This document shows, in pieces, positions 9,601 through 16,832 of a stretch of DNA of 64,000 nucleotides. Source of the stretch: Shewanella baltica (GTDB taxonomy: Bacteria; Pseudomonadota; Gammaproteobacteria; Enterobacterales; Shewanellaceae); NCBI RefSeq assembly GCF_900456975.1, contig NZ_UGYM01000002.1, forward strand, positions 3,906,001 through 3,970,000, read 5' to 3'. The notes beneath the pieces were generated by a model. The model had not been told where the DNA came from and did not search any database. It saw only the letters and a list, made by a program, of their open reading frames with translations. Within the stretch, counting starts at the first letter, position 1. Each line of letters starts with the position of its first letter. Made by a program: the position numbers and the translations under genes.

Positions 9601-10118
9601 GTAACTTGTCCTTTGGTTACGCCAGGGATAATCAAATTAGCGCCATTATAGAATTCCCACGGTTCAAAGCTTTGTCCTAGGGCACCCATTACCCCCCCGG
9701 GTGCCAGCAACATGCTACATGCGGTGGCCGAAGTGTAGTTATTGCTATAACGAGTATCGCCCGACAAGTAATTACTTTCGATCCTTGGTAAATCAATGCC
9801 CCAATCTCCGAAAGCTAATGACTTTTTGACGTTAACCCCTGTCAACTTGTCATAATAGCGAGACAAGTTGACACTCAAATCACTCGAAAGCGGGATGTTG
9901 ATATCATTTACACTGAACTCTATGGCTCCAGTCGCTAATGAAATTTTATCGCCGGCAAAATTAGAAGACAGCACATCTAAATCGCGAGTTGGAACCGCTC
10001 GTTCCAGATAAAATTCATTGGGTAGGCCATCTATGTCAGCCAGAACCGTTTGAGAGAGAAAAAAGCTGGATAAAAGTAAACATTTACAAATGAAAGCTTG
10101 CCTTGCGATTTTCGACAT
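5838..10118 (-). CDS. Large Sec-exported Rhs/YD-repeat protein
   Basis: A 1426-aa protein with a clear Sec signal peptide (MSKIARQAFICKCLLLSSFF, likely cut after LADI or nearby). Long arrays of YD-type repeats follow (YTYDNQKL, YSYDTKGELW, YSYDANGNL, YSYDGLGNI, YQYDARGNV) that normally build the hollow shell enclosing a toxin. Near the C-terminus a Pro-rich linker (TPPPLPPPTSDPLP) leads to a Cys-containing Ig-like segment before the stop. Unlike T6SS Rhs proteins it has no PAAR or VgrG-type N-terminus. The last 320 codons are markedly more GC-rich than the AT-rich upstream part, with the change around 6800, a sign of recombination. It heads the reverse-strand operon continuing to 2441. Confidence 0.85.
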   Translation of the reverse strand: MSKIARQAFICKCLLLSSFFLSQTVLADIDGLPNEFYLERAVPTRDLDVLSSNFAGDKISLATGAIEFSVNDINIPLSSDLSVNLSRYYDKLTGVNVKKSLAFGDWGIDLPRIESNYLSGDTRYSNNYTSATACSMLLAPGGVMGALGQSFEPWEFYNGANLIIPGVTKGQVTRYNNSRANYIVNESYLVSCKTDISGNEYFYVEAPSGLKYELKDKSNIAGFSAVKNFKAAGRGKVVYSVSSVTDLAGNKVTYTYDNQKLVNVNFKPVGGASESIMTFQYDSSKRVISVSTTNKTWTYTYSSNNLNRVTLPDNTYWQYSFPEFSEYTPRVLIPTSNYVNYNRDCYYITTLPTNSQLTVKHPNGANLTLDVGLVIHGATDMPAAINGTSTVYNVNACRGSIAVTAKSISGPGLENSTWHYQYSNDGMHWVSTGFTGSTSAARMNTGALLDNEKVTLCSSIAECAAVPSDLGFERFDLRVLKLISPDGSFTKYYISKRFDYTEGQIVGEEVYSKELSLLSRKINKFSKGTARGDNGVYTDITMSNVDAQIYPLRQIQSKIIENSDWYITDYSDFNAYEVPQKEHFYNSVNSYQLYRKTTFLHDTTKWAINLPTAKYLSNTDAYGSAYQELSYHSTLGKPYQQKVFGSLLVTYSYDTKGELWQSTYNGSSRYEKFENYYRGKPQKITLPCAQTDGCNTANGSTSNTIIALQIMNSDGTVQSITDFNGNKTSYNYNPVGWLTKIDYADPKWVDKIISYSAVSTNDDGIAGSGISVGSLRKTISQGNYEKRIYHDGLLRPIFTRERDSANASTVRYQTMAYDHENRQSLSSFPSSDASNRIGMETEYDVLGRIVNQTRTSDGSVSSYEYLAGNKVAVTDGENNTTTTTYLAYGEPSFDKPTLIEAPDSDDITIEYNLFDQVTSIRQGNVTETRLYDAYQQLCKQVRPETGIAAFGYNGQRQQIWRAQGTIGSTTSCDAGAVPAIHKTLLAYDNLGQLRSENFPDSTPDKTYSYDANGNLISLLAGPVSWSYLYNSQNVIDKETLSLDGRNFVLDWEYNSLGDLSSLKYPSGAVIDFAPNALGQPTKVGSYATGVSYHPNGQIKQFTYGNGIVRKVALDTTGRIDAITDSKSGVLRNKLDPGYDANDNLESLIDWVDRSNDIDNLSYDGVDRLLSADGRWGTGDYSYDGLGNIMSRNLNGSNIGYHYNGLNRLNNLSGAYAYGYQYDARGNVTHNGRYSLAYNLGQQLTAAKGIAYVYDGHNRRVRKTENGTNSYSVYSQGGQLLHRRDADGSQTDSIYLGKTLVAEVYGGTPPPLPPPTSDPLPQVNLSLKTLSSGDECPPKTTCAQVTNGSSRHVLSWSSSYADSCSGLVNKSLNGVNKGTILLTGTSNFGISLAADGTLYSVSLTCTGAGGQTTKQASASGTGTGMEM

Positions 10119-10661
10119 CCTTATCCCTTTATAGCCAATTGCGCAGTATGATTTTTATATACCAGAACGTCACAAATGTATATAGCGATAAAACGTACTT
10201 AATCGCCACTAATATACTAGATAGCAGTTAGCCTCATAAAGCACTGACTTACAATGTCACAGAAGTAATCAACGACACAAGTATGTGATTCCTGGAAGCA
10301 TTTGCACTTTAATAACTGTTAACATGCAAAAATCGTGTGTTTTCGAGCAGATTTCAGCTGTTTTCGAAGCAGATTGCTAGATTATGTCGATAGTCTTCAC
10401 TTATGCACACAAAATTGCATAAACATTCAGATTTTGACTCATACCTTACTTCTAACTAGCTTAGGCGTGCAGAAACACGTCAGCATATAACGAACACGAG
10501 ATAGCTGAGCTTTATGTGTGAGTCTGTCTGTGAGAGACAGATTCACGGGCTCACTTTTGGACAGAAATAAACTTAGTGCTTAAGCTCTAAACTATAAGAT
10601 AGTCATTATTATTACTAATGACTATCTTAAGAAAGCAGGTTTATGTTTACTCGCAGTGTTT
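10119..10661. other. Intergenic region upstream of rhs with a strong hairpin
   Basis: This 543-bp stretch has no convincing ORF. It holds the presumed rhs promoter near its left end (AT-rich 10145-10210) and, at 10595-10629, a perfect inverted repeat. The short palindrome-like run CTGTCTGTGAGAGACAG lies at about 10525-10541. Confidence 0.5.
10595..10629. other. Perfect 14-bp inverted repeat with 7-nt loop
   Basis: The arms TAAGATAGTCATTA (10595-10608) and TAATGACTATCTTA (10616-10629) pair perfectly around TTATTAC. No T-tract follows on either strand, so it is a poor intrinsic terminator. It could be an operator, a recombination site or a transcript stem between the DUF3223 gene and rhs. Confidence 0.6.
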
Positions 10662-10994
10662 TTATAGCGATTGTAGTGCTTTCTTTATTGAAAATGGCCG
10701 AGTTTCATTGTTTGAAAAGTGGACTTTATAGCATGGGTAAGAGGCCCAAACCCCATTATTTTTACGTGGCTCGAAATCGACAAGAAAAGCTGTGATTAAC
10801 CGTCCATTTAGCTCCCAACCTGGTGATTTTTCACAGTAGCGAATATATAAATCTTTTAAAGCTTCAAACAGCTCACCTTGAGTGATCTGACTTTGATTCA
10901 TCAACTCTGGACGTTTTGACATAAAATATTCTAGTGCTTCACCTTGCTTTAAAAAATGTAGCCCTGAAATTGTTAATGGTTTCGCTTTTCCCAT
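10662..10994 (-). CDS. DUF3223-like protein
   Basis: A 110-aa soluble protein. The order of elements fits DUF3223-type domains: an N-terminal hydrophobic-aromatic strand and EALEYFMSKR helix, a helical middle (LFEALKDLYIRYCEKSPGWEL), then a strand with CYKVHFSNNETRPFSIKKAL. This domain is widespread in islands and also occurs in plant polymerase V, without an established bacterial function. The gene is in line with, and 27 bp downstream of, the GNAT-like gene at 11022. The family call is from memory of the pattern only. Confidence 0.5.
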   Translation of the reverse strand: MGKAKPLTISGLHFLKQGEALEYFMSKRPELMNQSQITQGELFEALKDLYIRYCEKSPGWELNGRLITAFLVDFEPRKNNGVWASYPCYKVHFSNNETRPFSIKKALQSL

Positions 10995-11021
10995 ACGATT
11001 AATTCCATTTCGATTATTGAG

Positions 11022-11522
11022 TTAATTCATTATTGTATTTGTTTTTTTATCTACTAACTTTTGCCAAACGAATATAGGGGTATTTCCTGATAATCGGTCT
11101 ACACTCTCAGTTGTATGTTCACCAAATAAGCTTTTCGCTACAGCAATAGACGCTAAGTTCGTTTTATCAATTGATACTTCAAGGTAGTACTTCTTGTATC
11201 TGTTCGGTAGATCTTTGTTGAACTGCGCTAGTATTTTTGTAATGAAAGGAACAGTTAACCCTTGTCCTCGTAGACTTTCTAGTGTTCCGTAGAATAACTG
11301 AAAGCAAGGTAAATCGTTTAGGGGCTCTACTTCGTTAAGTACAACCGTTTGTTGTACTTTTAACTTTAATAATTTTGCGTAAGTGTACCTATCTGCCCCA
11401 AGTGCTTTATCTTTTTCTACAAAAATATCTGTAGTAAATGATACCCTCCTCATTCTCCAACCTGTGGCAAAAGCTTGCTCAAGTGTTTTGAATCCTGTCA
11501 TTGGATCTTGTTCTTTTATCAA
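11022..11522 (-). CDS. GNAT-like acyltransferase, possibly divergent
   Basis: A 166-aa protein. ESLRGQGLTVPFITKIL resembles GNAT motif A (R-G-x-G followed by an amphipathic helix that cradles acetyl-CoA pyrophosphate), and YLEVSIDKTNLASIAVAKSL matches motif B, where Asn and the following helix are typical (N-x-x-S-x-x-V/L-x-x-K-L). The N-terminal third is atypical. The start is a TTG at 11520-11522 with GAGGG 8 nt upstream; an ATG six codons in is the alternative. The substrate is unknown. It shares an operon with the DUF3223-like gene. Confidence 0.5.
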   Translation of the reverse strand: MIKEQDPMTGFKTLEQAFATGWRMRRVSFTTDIFVEKDKALGADRYTYAKLLKLKVQQTVVLNEVEPLNDLPCFQLFYGTLESLRGQGLTVPFITKILAQFNKDLPNRYKKYYLEVSIDKTNLASIAVAKSLFGEHTTESVDRLSGNTPIFVWQKLVDKKTNTIMN

Positions 11523-11845
11523 TGGTTAACCCTCTTGTAAATCAATGTAAAACATATCGTTACCGATTATTGTTCCTTGTTTTTGTTTAGTCAATCAGTG
11601 CAGAGCTAATTTGCGATATTACAGGGGGGGTTAGTTTATCTAACTAAAAGGTGTCTAGGAAATCGGTGGCGATTCAGTCCCTGCTTTCCGTGAGTTGAAA
11701 AAGGACTTCAAATTATGGAGGTTTCAGCTATTACTGGTCACAAAAACTAAGCTATGTTGAAACGCTACTCGCATCTAAATGCAGAGAAGTTAGCTCTAAA
11801 ACTGTGAAAGTCTGGGACGCTTAGTGAATGAGCTTCCCAATGTAT
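11523..11845. other. Intergenic region containing an integrase remnant
   Basis: No intact gene is present. The stretch holds the promoter side of the GNAT/DUF3223 pair, a G7 run at 11624-11630, and the decayed tyrosine-recombinase tail described separately. Confidence 0.6.
11668..11807 (+). pseudogene. Decayed C-terminal end of a tyrosine recombinase
   Basis: Translated in pieces, this gives GDSVPAFRELKKDFKL and, after a frame change, EVSAITGHKN, an in-frame stop, then AMLKRYSHLNAEKLALKL. This is the familiar end of phage-type integrases: the GH box, then a catalytic-Tyr motif (here RYSHL) and a terminal helix. At least one frameshift and one internal stop are visible. It marks a former element boundary and suggests the island was assembled by successive integrations. 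Confidence 0.75.
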
Positions 11846-13255
11846 TCACTTATAAGAGGATATAGCCGTTTCAATAAGTTTAGTTGCGATCTGTACATTC
11901 GTTCCCTTGTACGTTAATTGTCGCAAGGCGTATGAATAAACTGTTGCTATGTATTCTCGTTCTAGGAAGCCATTTTCAGATTTCCATTGCCGAAGAAACT
12001 GGGCAACACGCGGTAACTTGCTCAGTGTAAAAAATTTGTCGTTATTAAACCAATTTTCAAACAGTTCTATATTTGGTGTCTGAATATCTTTAAGTGATGG
12101 ATGAAAATATTGACTTAACTCGAGTGTAACCACGTCTAACACAGATGGGGCCAATTTTATGTCTCCATAATCTATCAAAATTGGCTGAAGATCTTTCGAT
12201 ACTAGAATATTTAGGCCATGAAGATCTGCGTGTTGAATGCAGAAGTTTGCACTCAGATTTTTCCTCTCGAACTCATCTAAACCTAGCTGTTTTCTAATTT
12301 CAATAAGACTTTCAAATTTATGGTCTGGGCATATATTTTGTCTGATATCTCTAATAGAGATTTGTTGAGTAATCTTGGTTTGGCTCCAGTGACTGAGAAT
12401 GTCTTTTAGCCTTTCCAGAATAATTAGCGTGCTCTCTTCACAAGATAATAAATAGTTAAAGTAGTTTTTCTCATAATTTTTAGCAAATGAATAACAAATG
12501 CCTTTTCTACCAGCGCAACCTGCAACGTATTCACTAATTACATTAGGGAAACTACCAACCGGAAGTTTATTCACATGGCTCTGGAAGTTATTGCTTTCAA
12601 TATCAATTTTATGCTTTTCGTCTATTTTAAGTAGTGATGACCAAGGGAAGGGTGCTCCTTGAGTATTTACTAACTCTACTTGTAGAACTTTTGCGGATGA
12701 AAGGCCACCATTTAATGATTTTACCTTCGCGGCAATTGCGGCATGAGCCTTACAAAATATACGAATAACTCTTTTGTCAAACGCACTTAATTCACAACCA
12801 GTTTCTGATATTTCAATTGCTTCTATGGCGTTTAACTCTCTAGCTGCTTCAGAAAGCAGAGCTATCGCTGCACTGACTAACCTTTTGGGTTTCACTTTGA
12901 TAAGACTCTTTCGTGTACCATCCCAAAAAGTTGTAAGCTCTTGATCATCAACGAACTGATCTACAGCTTCTTCTGTTTGCTGCCCTGTAAGTATTAACAA
13001 AGGTGTTCCGGAATAATTTTCTCGAACGTGAGAAGCTAGCCGTAGCCCGATAGAAACATCAGGTACAGGATTCTCGAGGTTCAATGGAATTGCCAGATCA
13101 AGAACAATGTAATCAATGTCATGAGTGTTTAGGAGCTGTATAGCACTGTCATAGTACTGTTCGTGATATATATTATTCGCGCCAATTCCAATAAGTAGGG
13201 GTTTGACTGTTCGCTCAAACCAATCTTTGTCATCCTCGACCTGCAATATGTTCAA
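11846..13255 (-). CDS. Receiver domain fused to APH-like phosphotransferase
   Basis: A 469-aa protein. Residues 1-130 form a CheY-like receiver with acidic pocket D8/D9, phospho-acceptor D53 (IVLDLAIP) and T90 (LILTG). The C-terminal half has the catalytic loop of the aminoglycoside-phosphotransferase/kinase-like fold, HADLHGLN (H342, D344, N349) followed by IDYGD (D362-D365); K210 in SLLKID could be the ATP-binding Lys. There is no DNA-binding output domain. The start is a TTG overlapping the TGA of the histidine-kinase gene by 4 bp, with AAGGAAA just upstream. The coupling implies phosphorelay from that kinase to this receiver, which would gate the phosphotransferase. The substrate is unknown. 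Confidence 0.75.
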   Translation of the reverse strand: MNILQVEDDKDWFERTVKPLLIGIGANNIYHEQYYDSAIQLLNTHDIDYIVLDLAIPLNLENPVPDVSIGLRLASHVRENYSGTPLLILTGQQTEEAVDQFVDDQELTTFWDGTRKSLIKVKPKRLVSAAIALLSEAARELNAIEAIEISETGCELSAFDKRVIRIFCKAHAAIAAKVKSLNGGLSSAKVLQVELVNTQGAPFPWSSLLKIDEKHKIDIESNNFQSHVNKLPVGSFPNVISEYVAGCAGRKGICYSFAKNYEKNYFNYLLSCEESTLIILERLKDILSHWSQTKITQQISIRDIRQNICPDHKFESLIEIRKQLGLDEFERKNLSANFCIQHADLHGLNILVSKDLQPILIDYGDIKLAPSVLDVVTLELSQYFHPSLKDIQTPNIELFENWFNNDKFFTLSKLPRVAQFLRQWKSENGFLEREYIATVYSYALRQLTYKGTNVQIATKLIETAISSYK

Positions 13256-14139
13256 CTTAATTTCCTTTCCGGTATTTCAAAATAAAATTCGGCTCCATAT
13301 GGAGTCGAGTTTTTTAGATCCCATTGTCCACCCATAGAATTCACTGCTTTGTTAACGATAGCTAAACCTAAACCTCTATTTCCTGGTTTTGTGGTATGTC
13401 GACTTTTAAGCAGCACTTCGGTTTTAAATTGAAGTCCCAATCCGTCATCTATTACGGAAAACCAGATAAAGCCATCAGTTGCACTCCCTCGGACAATAAT
13501 TGGGTGTTTTTCTCGAATTGTAGATTGATTGCTCGATTCGACAGCATTTCTTAATGCATTAGATATGATTATTCTCAGTAAAGCAGGAGACAATACATAT
13601 GCGAGGTCTCTAGGAACGTCTATTTGGATCTCAACTTTAGACTTCGGGGATAATCTAGCTACTTCTGTTTGGATAACGTTAAAAACGTTTACCTCTTTAT
13701 ACGTCGGAGGCTGTTCAACTTTTCTCCAATCCTCAAAAATTTCAAGTACTTCATTTAATTTATCTAATTCATATCTGGTTTCCGAATGTAAAAAATCCGG
13801 TATCTCCTTTGCAGCGAAAACGGCAATGGAGCCTATTATCGGGTCGAGTTCATGGAGTACCTGACCTATGCTATCAGACACCGCTTCACTTTTTACGGCT
13901 TCGATATCAAAAACTTGTTCCAATACGTGAGACTGGGATTCTATAGCCACCGCAACTTTGTCAGAGTTAGCGATATCTAGTAGCGCACTTCGAATCCACG
14001 GCTGCCCAGTTTCAACGGCTGCATGCTCCAAGCACTTCTTTTGCTCAGGAGTTGCTGATTCTTTAAATGCTCTTAGCCTCTCAATTTGCTTCTCAGGGCT
14101 TAGGCTTTGTAAATCACTTAACAGCTGTTTTAGATCCAT
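13252..14139 (-). CDS. Soluble histidine kinase
   Basis: A 295-aa protein with no membrane segment. The N-terminal ~75 residues are helical and unknown. A DHp-like segment has H96 in VLHELDPIIG, and the HATPase domain shows the N box (NALRNAVES, 194-202), G1 (DDGLGL, 231-236) and G2 (GNRGLGLAIV, 253-262). It lies 3 nt after the ATPase gene and overlaps the receiver-kinase gene, so all three proteins are made together. The lack of a sensor or membrane domain suggests an intracellular cue, plausibly the ATPase partner. Confidence 0.8.
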   Translation of the reverse strand: MDLKQLLSDLQSLSPEKQIERLRAFKESATPEQKKCLEHAAVETGQPWIRSALLDIANSDKVAVAIESQSHVLEQVFDIEAVKSEAVSDSIGQVLHELDPIIGSIAVFAAKEIPDFLHSETRYELDKLNEVLEIFEDWRKVEQPPTYKEVNVFNVIQTEVARLSPKSKVEIQIDVPRDLAYVLSPALLRIIISNALRNAVESSNQSTIREKHPIIVRGSATDGFIWFSVIDDGLGLQFKTEVLLKSRHTTKPGNRGLGLAIVNKAVNSMGGQWDLKNSTPYGAEFYFEIPERKLS

Positions 14140-14142
14140 AAT

Positions 14143-15969
14143 TTAAACGCTATAAAATTCTGAACGTTTTTTAAATGCTTCCCTTCCGCCTTCCATAATC
14201 GCCTCAATAACATCTTTAACATGTTTATCTCCAGTAGACCCCATACACTTGATAAATCCACGCCGTCCATTCGAATCAAGGTTCACCACATTACTCGCGT
14301 TACCTAATACAGGGATATTTGCGTTGTGGCTAGATAATATAGTTTGAGACAAAGTAGCTCTTTGTTGAATGGCTTTTATCAAAGTTTGAGCAATAAACTC
14401 ATTGTCTAAATGATCCTCAGGCTGATCTATGATAAGTACCCTATTAGGATTTTCAAGAATGACAGAGAGAGCAACAGTGCAGCGCTGGCCGATTGACAAT
14501 TCTGAAATATTTTTATAAATACCATTATCTAAAAGAGTAAATTCAATAATATCCTCAACTTTAGCGACAAGTACATTTGCAATATCTTTCTCATTGAGGT
14601 ACGCGAGGATACGTGTTGCTCTATCTGCGGGAACACCTATTGCTGCGGCAAAATCCTCGTATTTGAGAGCATGCGAATAATAAAGTAACCATGCTGGAGA
14701 AATTTTATTAACAATTACAGGAATAAGTTCTTTATATTTTAAACCTGACCCTCGCAAAGTGTTTTCAAGAGCCTCGGCATACAAAACCAAGTTTGCCTGA
14801 GGTAATATCGAAGTTTTAATTGTTGGATATAGATTGAGATTAAGTTTTTGCACGACAGCATTGCGCTTCTCAAATATTACATTTTTGACACTGTATATTT
14901 TTTCAAGCAAGCTCTGGCATTGTTGGTAGGTTGTCGCTTGTTGATTCTCCTTGCTAAGCACCGATTGATTTAAGTTTTCTAGTTGAGCGATCTCTTGCTT
15001 TACTCGACCTAGCTCGCTAAGCACTGCACCAGCACCTTCAGTGAAGCTTTCGACTTCAGTTCTCTTTTCTCGTGCTGTTACATCAAGGGATAGTCTAAGA
15101 TTCATGAGCTGTTGATAAACGAATTCAATGTCGCTTAAGGTCGATACGTTGTTATGGATAACTTGGTTGATAGCCTGCCTATCTCCCTCGTAAACACCTT
15201 TCAGAAGTGTATTTAGATTAGAGGCTTCTACAGTATAAAGTTCAGGTAAAGCAGGCTCAGTAATCAATCCTGAAAGTTTATGAATTCTAGTTTTCAAAAT
15301 GCTTTTTATGGCGTCTAAATTTTGAATATCGACCATTAAGGTTGCTAAGCGGCCTTGTACCTCATTCAAATTCCTTTGGCTGTTTGCAACTGCTTGGTTT
15401 TGTTTTTCGAAATTAGCTTGCTGAGCTTGTAAAAGCTGCTCTCTTTGCCTTAGGGGGACGAGTAAAGCTGTTTTTTCTTTTAGTTCAGCAAGTTCTCTTC
15501 GTAATTGTATTAACTGTGCACTGCCACTTGCTAACTCTCTGTTTAAATTATTTATTAGTCCAATTTCATCTTGAATATCTGGGATAAAGCTATCTATTAA
15601 ATTCAGTTTTCCTTCTATATTCAGTCCTATGGTTTCAATTTCTGTCTGTGAAAATACAATCGGAGACATAAACGGCTCCGAGAAGATTGGCTGTTTATCC
15701 ATCGCTGAACGAGATACGTTGATAACTCGACCTTCGTGTTCAAGTTCAATAGAAACTCGACCAGAAGACTGTAAAATAGAAATAGCATGTCCACTTGAGT
15801 CATTGGAATTTACTGATAGGTTGCCTGAAGCGAGCCCGAACCGCAGCAACTCTATAATAGAGGTTTTACCAACACCTCTTCCTCCAATCAGTACATTGAG
15901 TCCTGAAGTGAATGATAAGTCTAGATTGCTAAAGAAGCCTTCCTCTACTTTTAAATTTTTTATAATCAA
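14143..15969 (-). CDS. SMC/ABC-type ATPase with long coiled coil
   Basis: A 608-aa protein. Walker A is GGRGVGKT (29-36), a Q-loop-like FSQTE lies at 107-111, and predicted coiled coil runs roughly 135-375. The ABC signature LSIGQR (491-496), Walker B VLIIDQPEDHLD (511-522) and an H-loop SSHNAN (H548) follow. The architecture matches RecF/SMC-like ATPases found in many phage-defence systems, in particular the DQPEDxLD subgroup. It is the first complete gene of the operon with the soluble histidine kinase and the receiver-APH protein, and I infer that it acts as sensor or effector for them. I cannot match the trio to a named system. Confidence 0.8.
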   Translation of the reverse strand: MIIKNLKVEEGFFSNLDLSFTSGLNVLIGGRGVGKTSIIELLRFGLASGNLSVNSNDSSGHAISILQSSGRVSIELEHEGRVINVSRSAMDKQPIFSEPFMSPIVFSQTEIETIGLNIEGKLNLIDSFIPDIQDEIGLINNLNRELASGSAQLIQLRRELAELKEKTALLVPLRQREQLLQAQQANFEKQNQAVANSQRNLNEVQGRLATLMVDIQNLDAIKSILKTRIHKLSGLITEPALPELYTVEASNLNTLLKGVYEGDRQAINQVIHNNVSTLSDIEFVYQQLMNLRLSLDVTAREKRTEVESFTEGAGAVLSELGRVKQEIAQLENLNQSVLSKENQQATTYQQCQSLLEKIYSVKNVIFEKRNAVVQKLNLNLYPTIKTSILPQANLVLYAEALENTLRGSGLKYKELIPVIVNKISPAWLLYYSHALKYEDFAAAIGVPADRATRILAYLNEKDIANVLVAKVEDIIEFTLLDNGIYKNISELSIGQRCTVALSVILENPNRVLIIDQPEDHLDNEFIAQTLIKAIQQRATLSQTILSSHNANIPVLGNASNVVNLDSNGRRGFIKCMGSTGDKHVKDVIEAIMEGGREAFKKRSEFYSV

Positions 15970-15990
15970 TGTGTTTCGCCCCCACGCAAA

Positions 15991-16235
15991 CTAGGTTTCA
16001 AGTAGATTAGTATCTAAGCCAGCTGATTTAAGACGAGACTTCAAGTTTCTCATCTTGCCAAACTCAGTTCCAATGCTTTTTTTAATACCAACACCGTCAC
16101 AGAACTCCTTGACTGTTTACTCTTAAGGTCATCAGCATACTTTAACATCTGTAGGTGTAACTCTGCTGTGAATTGATTTCTTGGTGCAACATTTAACGCT
16201 ATACGAATGTTTTCGAATATATCTTCAAGCTGCAT
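15991..16235 (-). pseudogene. Small ORF ahead of the ATPase operon, apparently frameshifted
   Basis: The first frame from 16235 gives 61 aa (MQLEDIFENIRIALNVAPRN and on) to a stop at 16050. A more convincing continuation sits in a second reverse frame from about 16118 to a stop at 15991: VKEFCDGVGIKKSIGTEFGK, then a basic helix ending GLDTNLLET. The join falls in AAACAGTCAAGG, so a single-base shift separates the halves of what would be a protein of about 80 aa. It lies 21 bp upstream of the ATPase and is probably the first gene of that operon. Real mutation, sequencing error and programmed frameshifting cannot be told apart here. Confidence 0.55.
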
Positions 16236-16832
16236 TACAGATCTCTGGATAGGTTGATTTTATATAATCTATCTAAATTATGTAAATAATCAAAGGTTTA
16301 TATTAATTTTTTTTATGAAGGTTATTTTGGTACCATTTTTCTTAGCCACCCATGATACAGAACATAACCTACAACACCTAAGTTGCATTAACCAAATGGA
16401 TTGTGGCTGAGGTTGATAGGGGATTCTTGCTGGTTATTTGTTGATTAGCGTATAATTAGTAAGGAATGGGGGCGATTTAGTTCAAGCCAGACCTGCTACT
16501 GCGGTGGATGAGGGAAGTTTGGCGTTGGACTGTTTTTGAATGTGGGCTATCTATAAATAGCTCAACTTGCCATGAAGTGCTGGCATCTATGGTGATAGTG
16601 CCGTTGTCGCTTTTCAAGGTTCACAGTAACAGGTTAGTTCTGGCAAAGTGCCCATGGGGCCTTTAAATAACTGCCCGAAATGGTGAGTTATGTTAAGCCC
16701 CCCAAAAAAAGATGAGACATGCATAACTTCTAAGTCGTATGAGCCCCTTTCACATTAACTTTTCTATAGGCAAAGCTTTACTTGGCCTATTTCCCTTTTG
16801 AACTGCGAAACGCACTTCGGGGCATATCCTCG
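16236..16832. other. Non-coding stretch between the ATPase operon and umuC
   Basis: About 600 bp without a supportable gene. The first 100 bp is very AT-rich and likely holds the promoter of the ATPase operon. The rest is of higher GC content with short remnants I cannot identify. A stem AGGCAAAG...CTTTACTTGGCCT at about 16769-16788 could help to end umuC transcription. Confidence 0.4.

Noticed and set aside
16329..16336. TGGTACCA matching the 3' end of tRNA-Leu as a possible island attL
   Set aside because: Only 8 palindromic bases match (a KpnI-like hexamer plus flanks); chance is likely.
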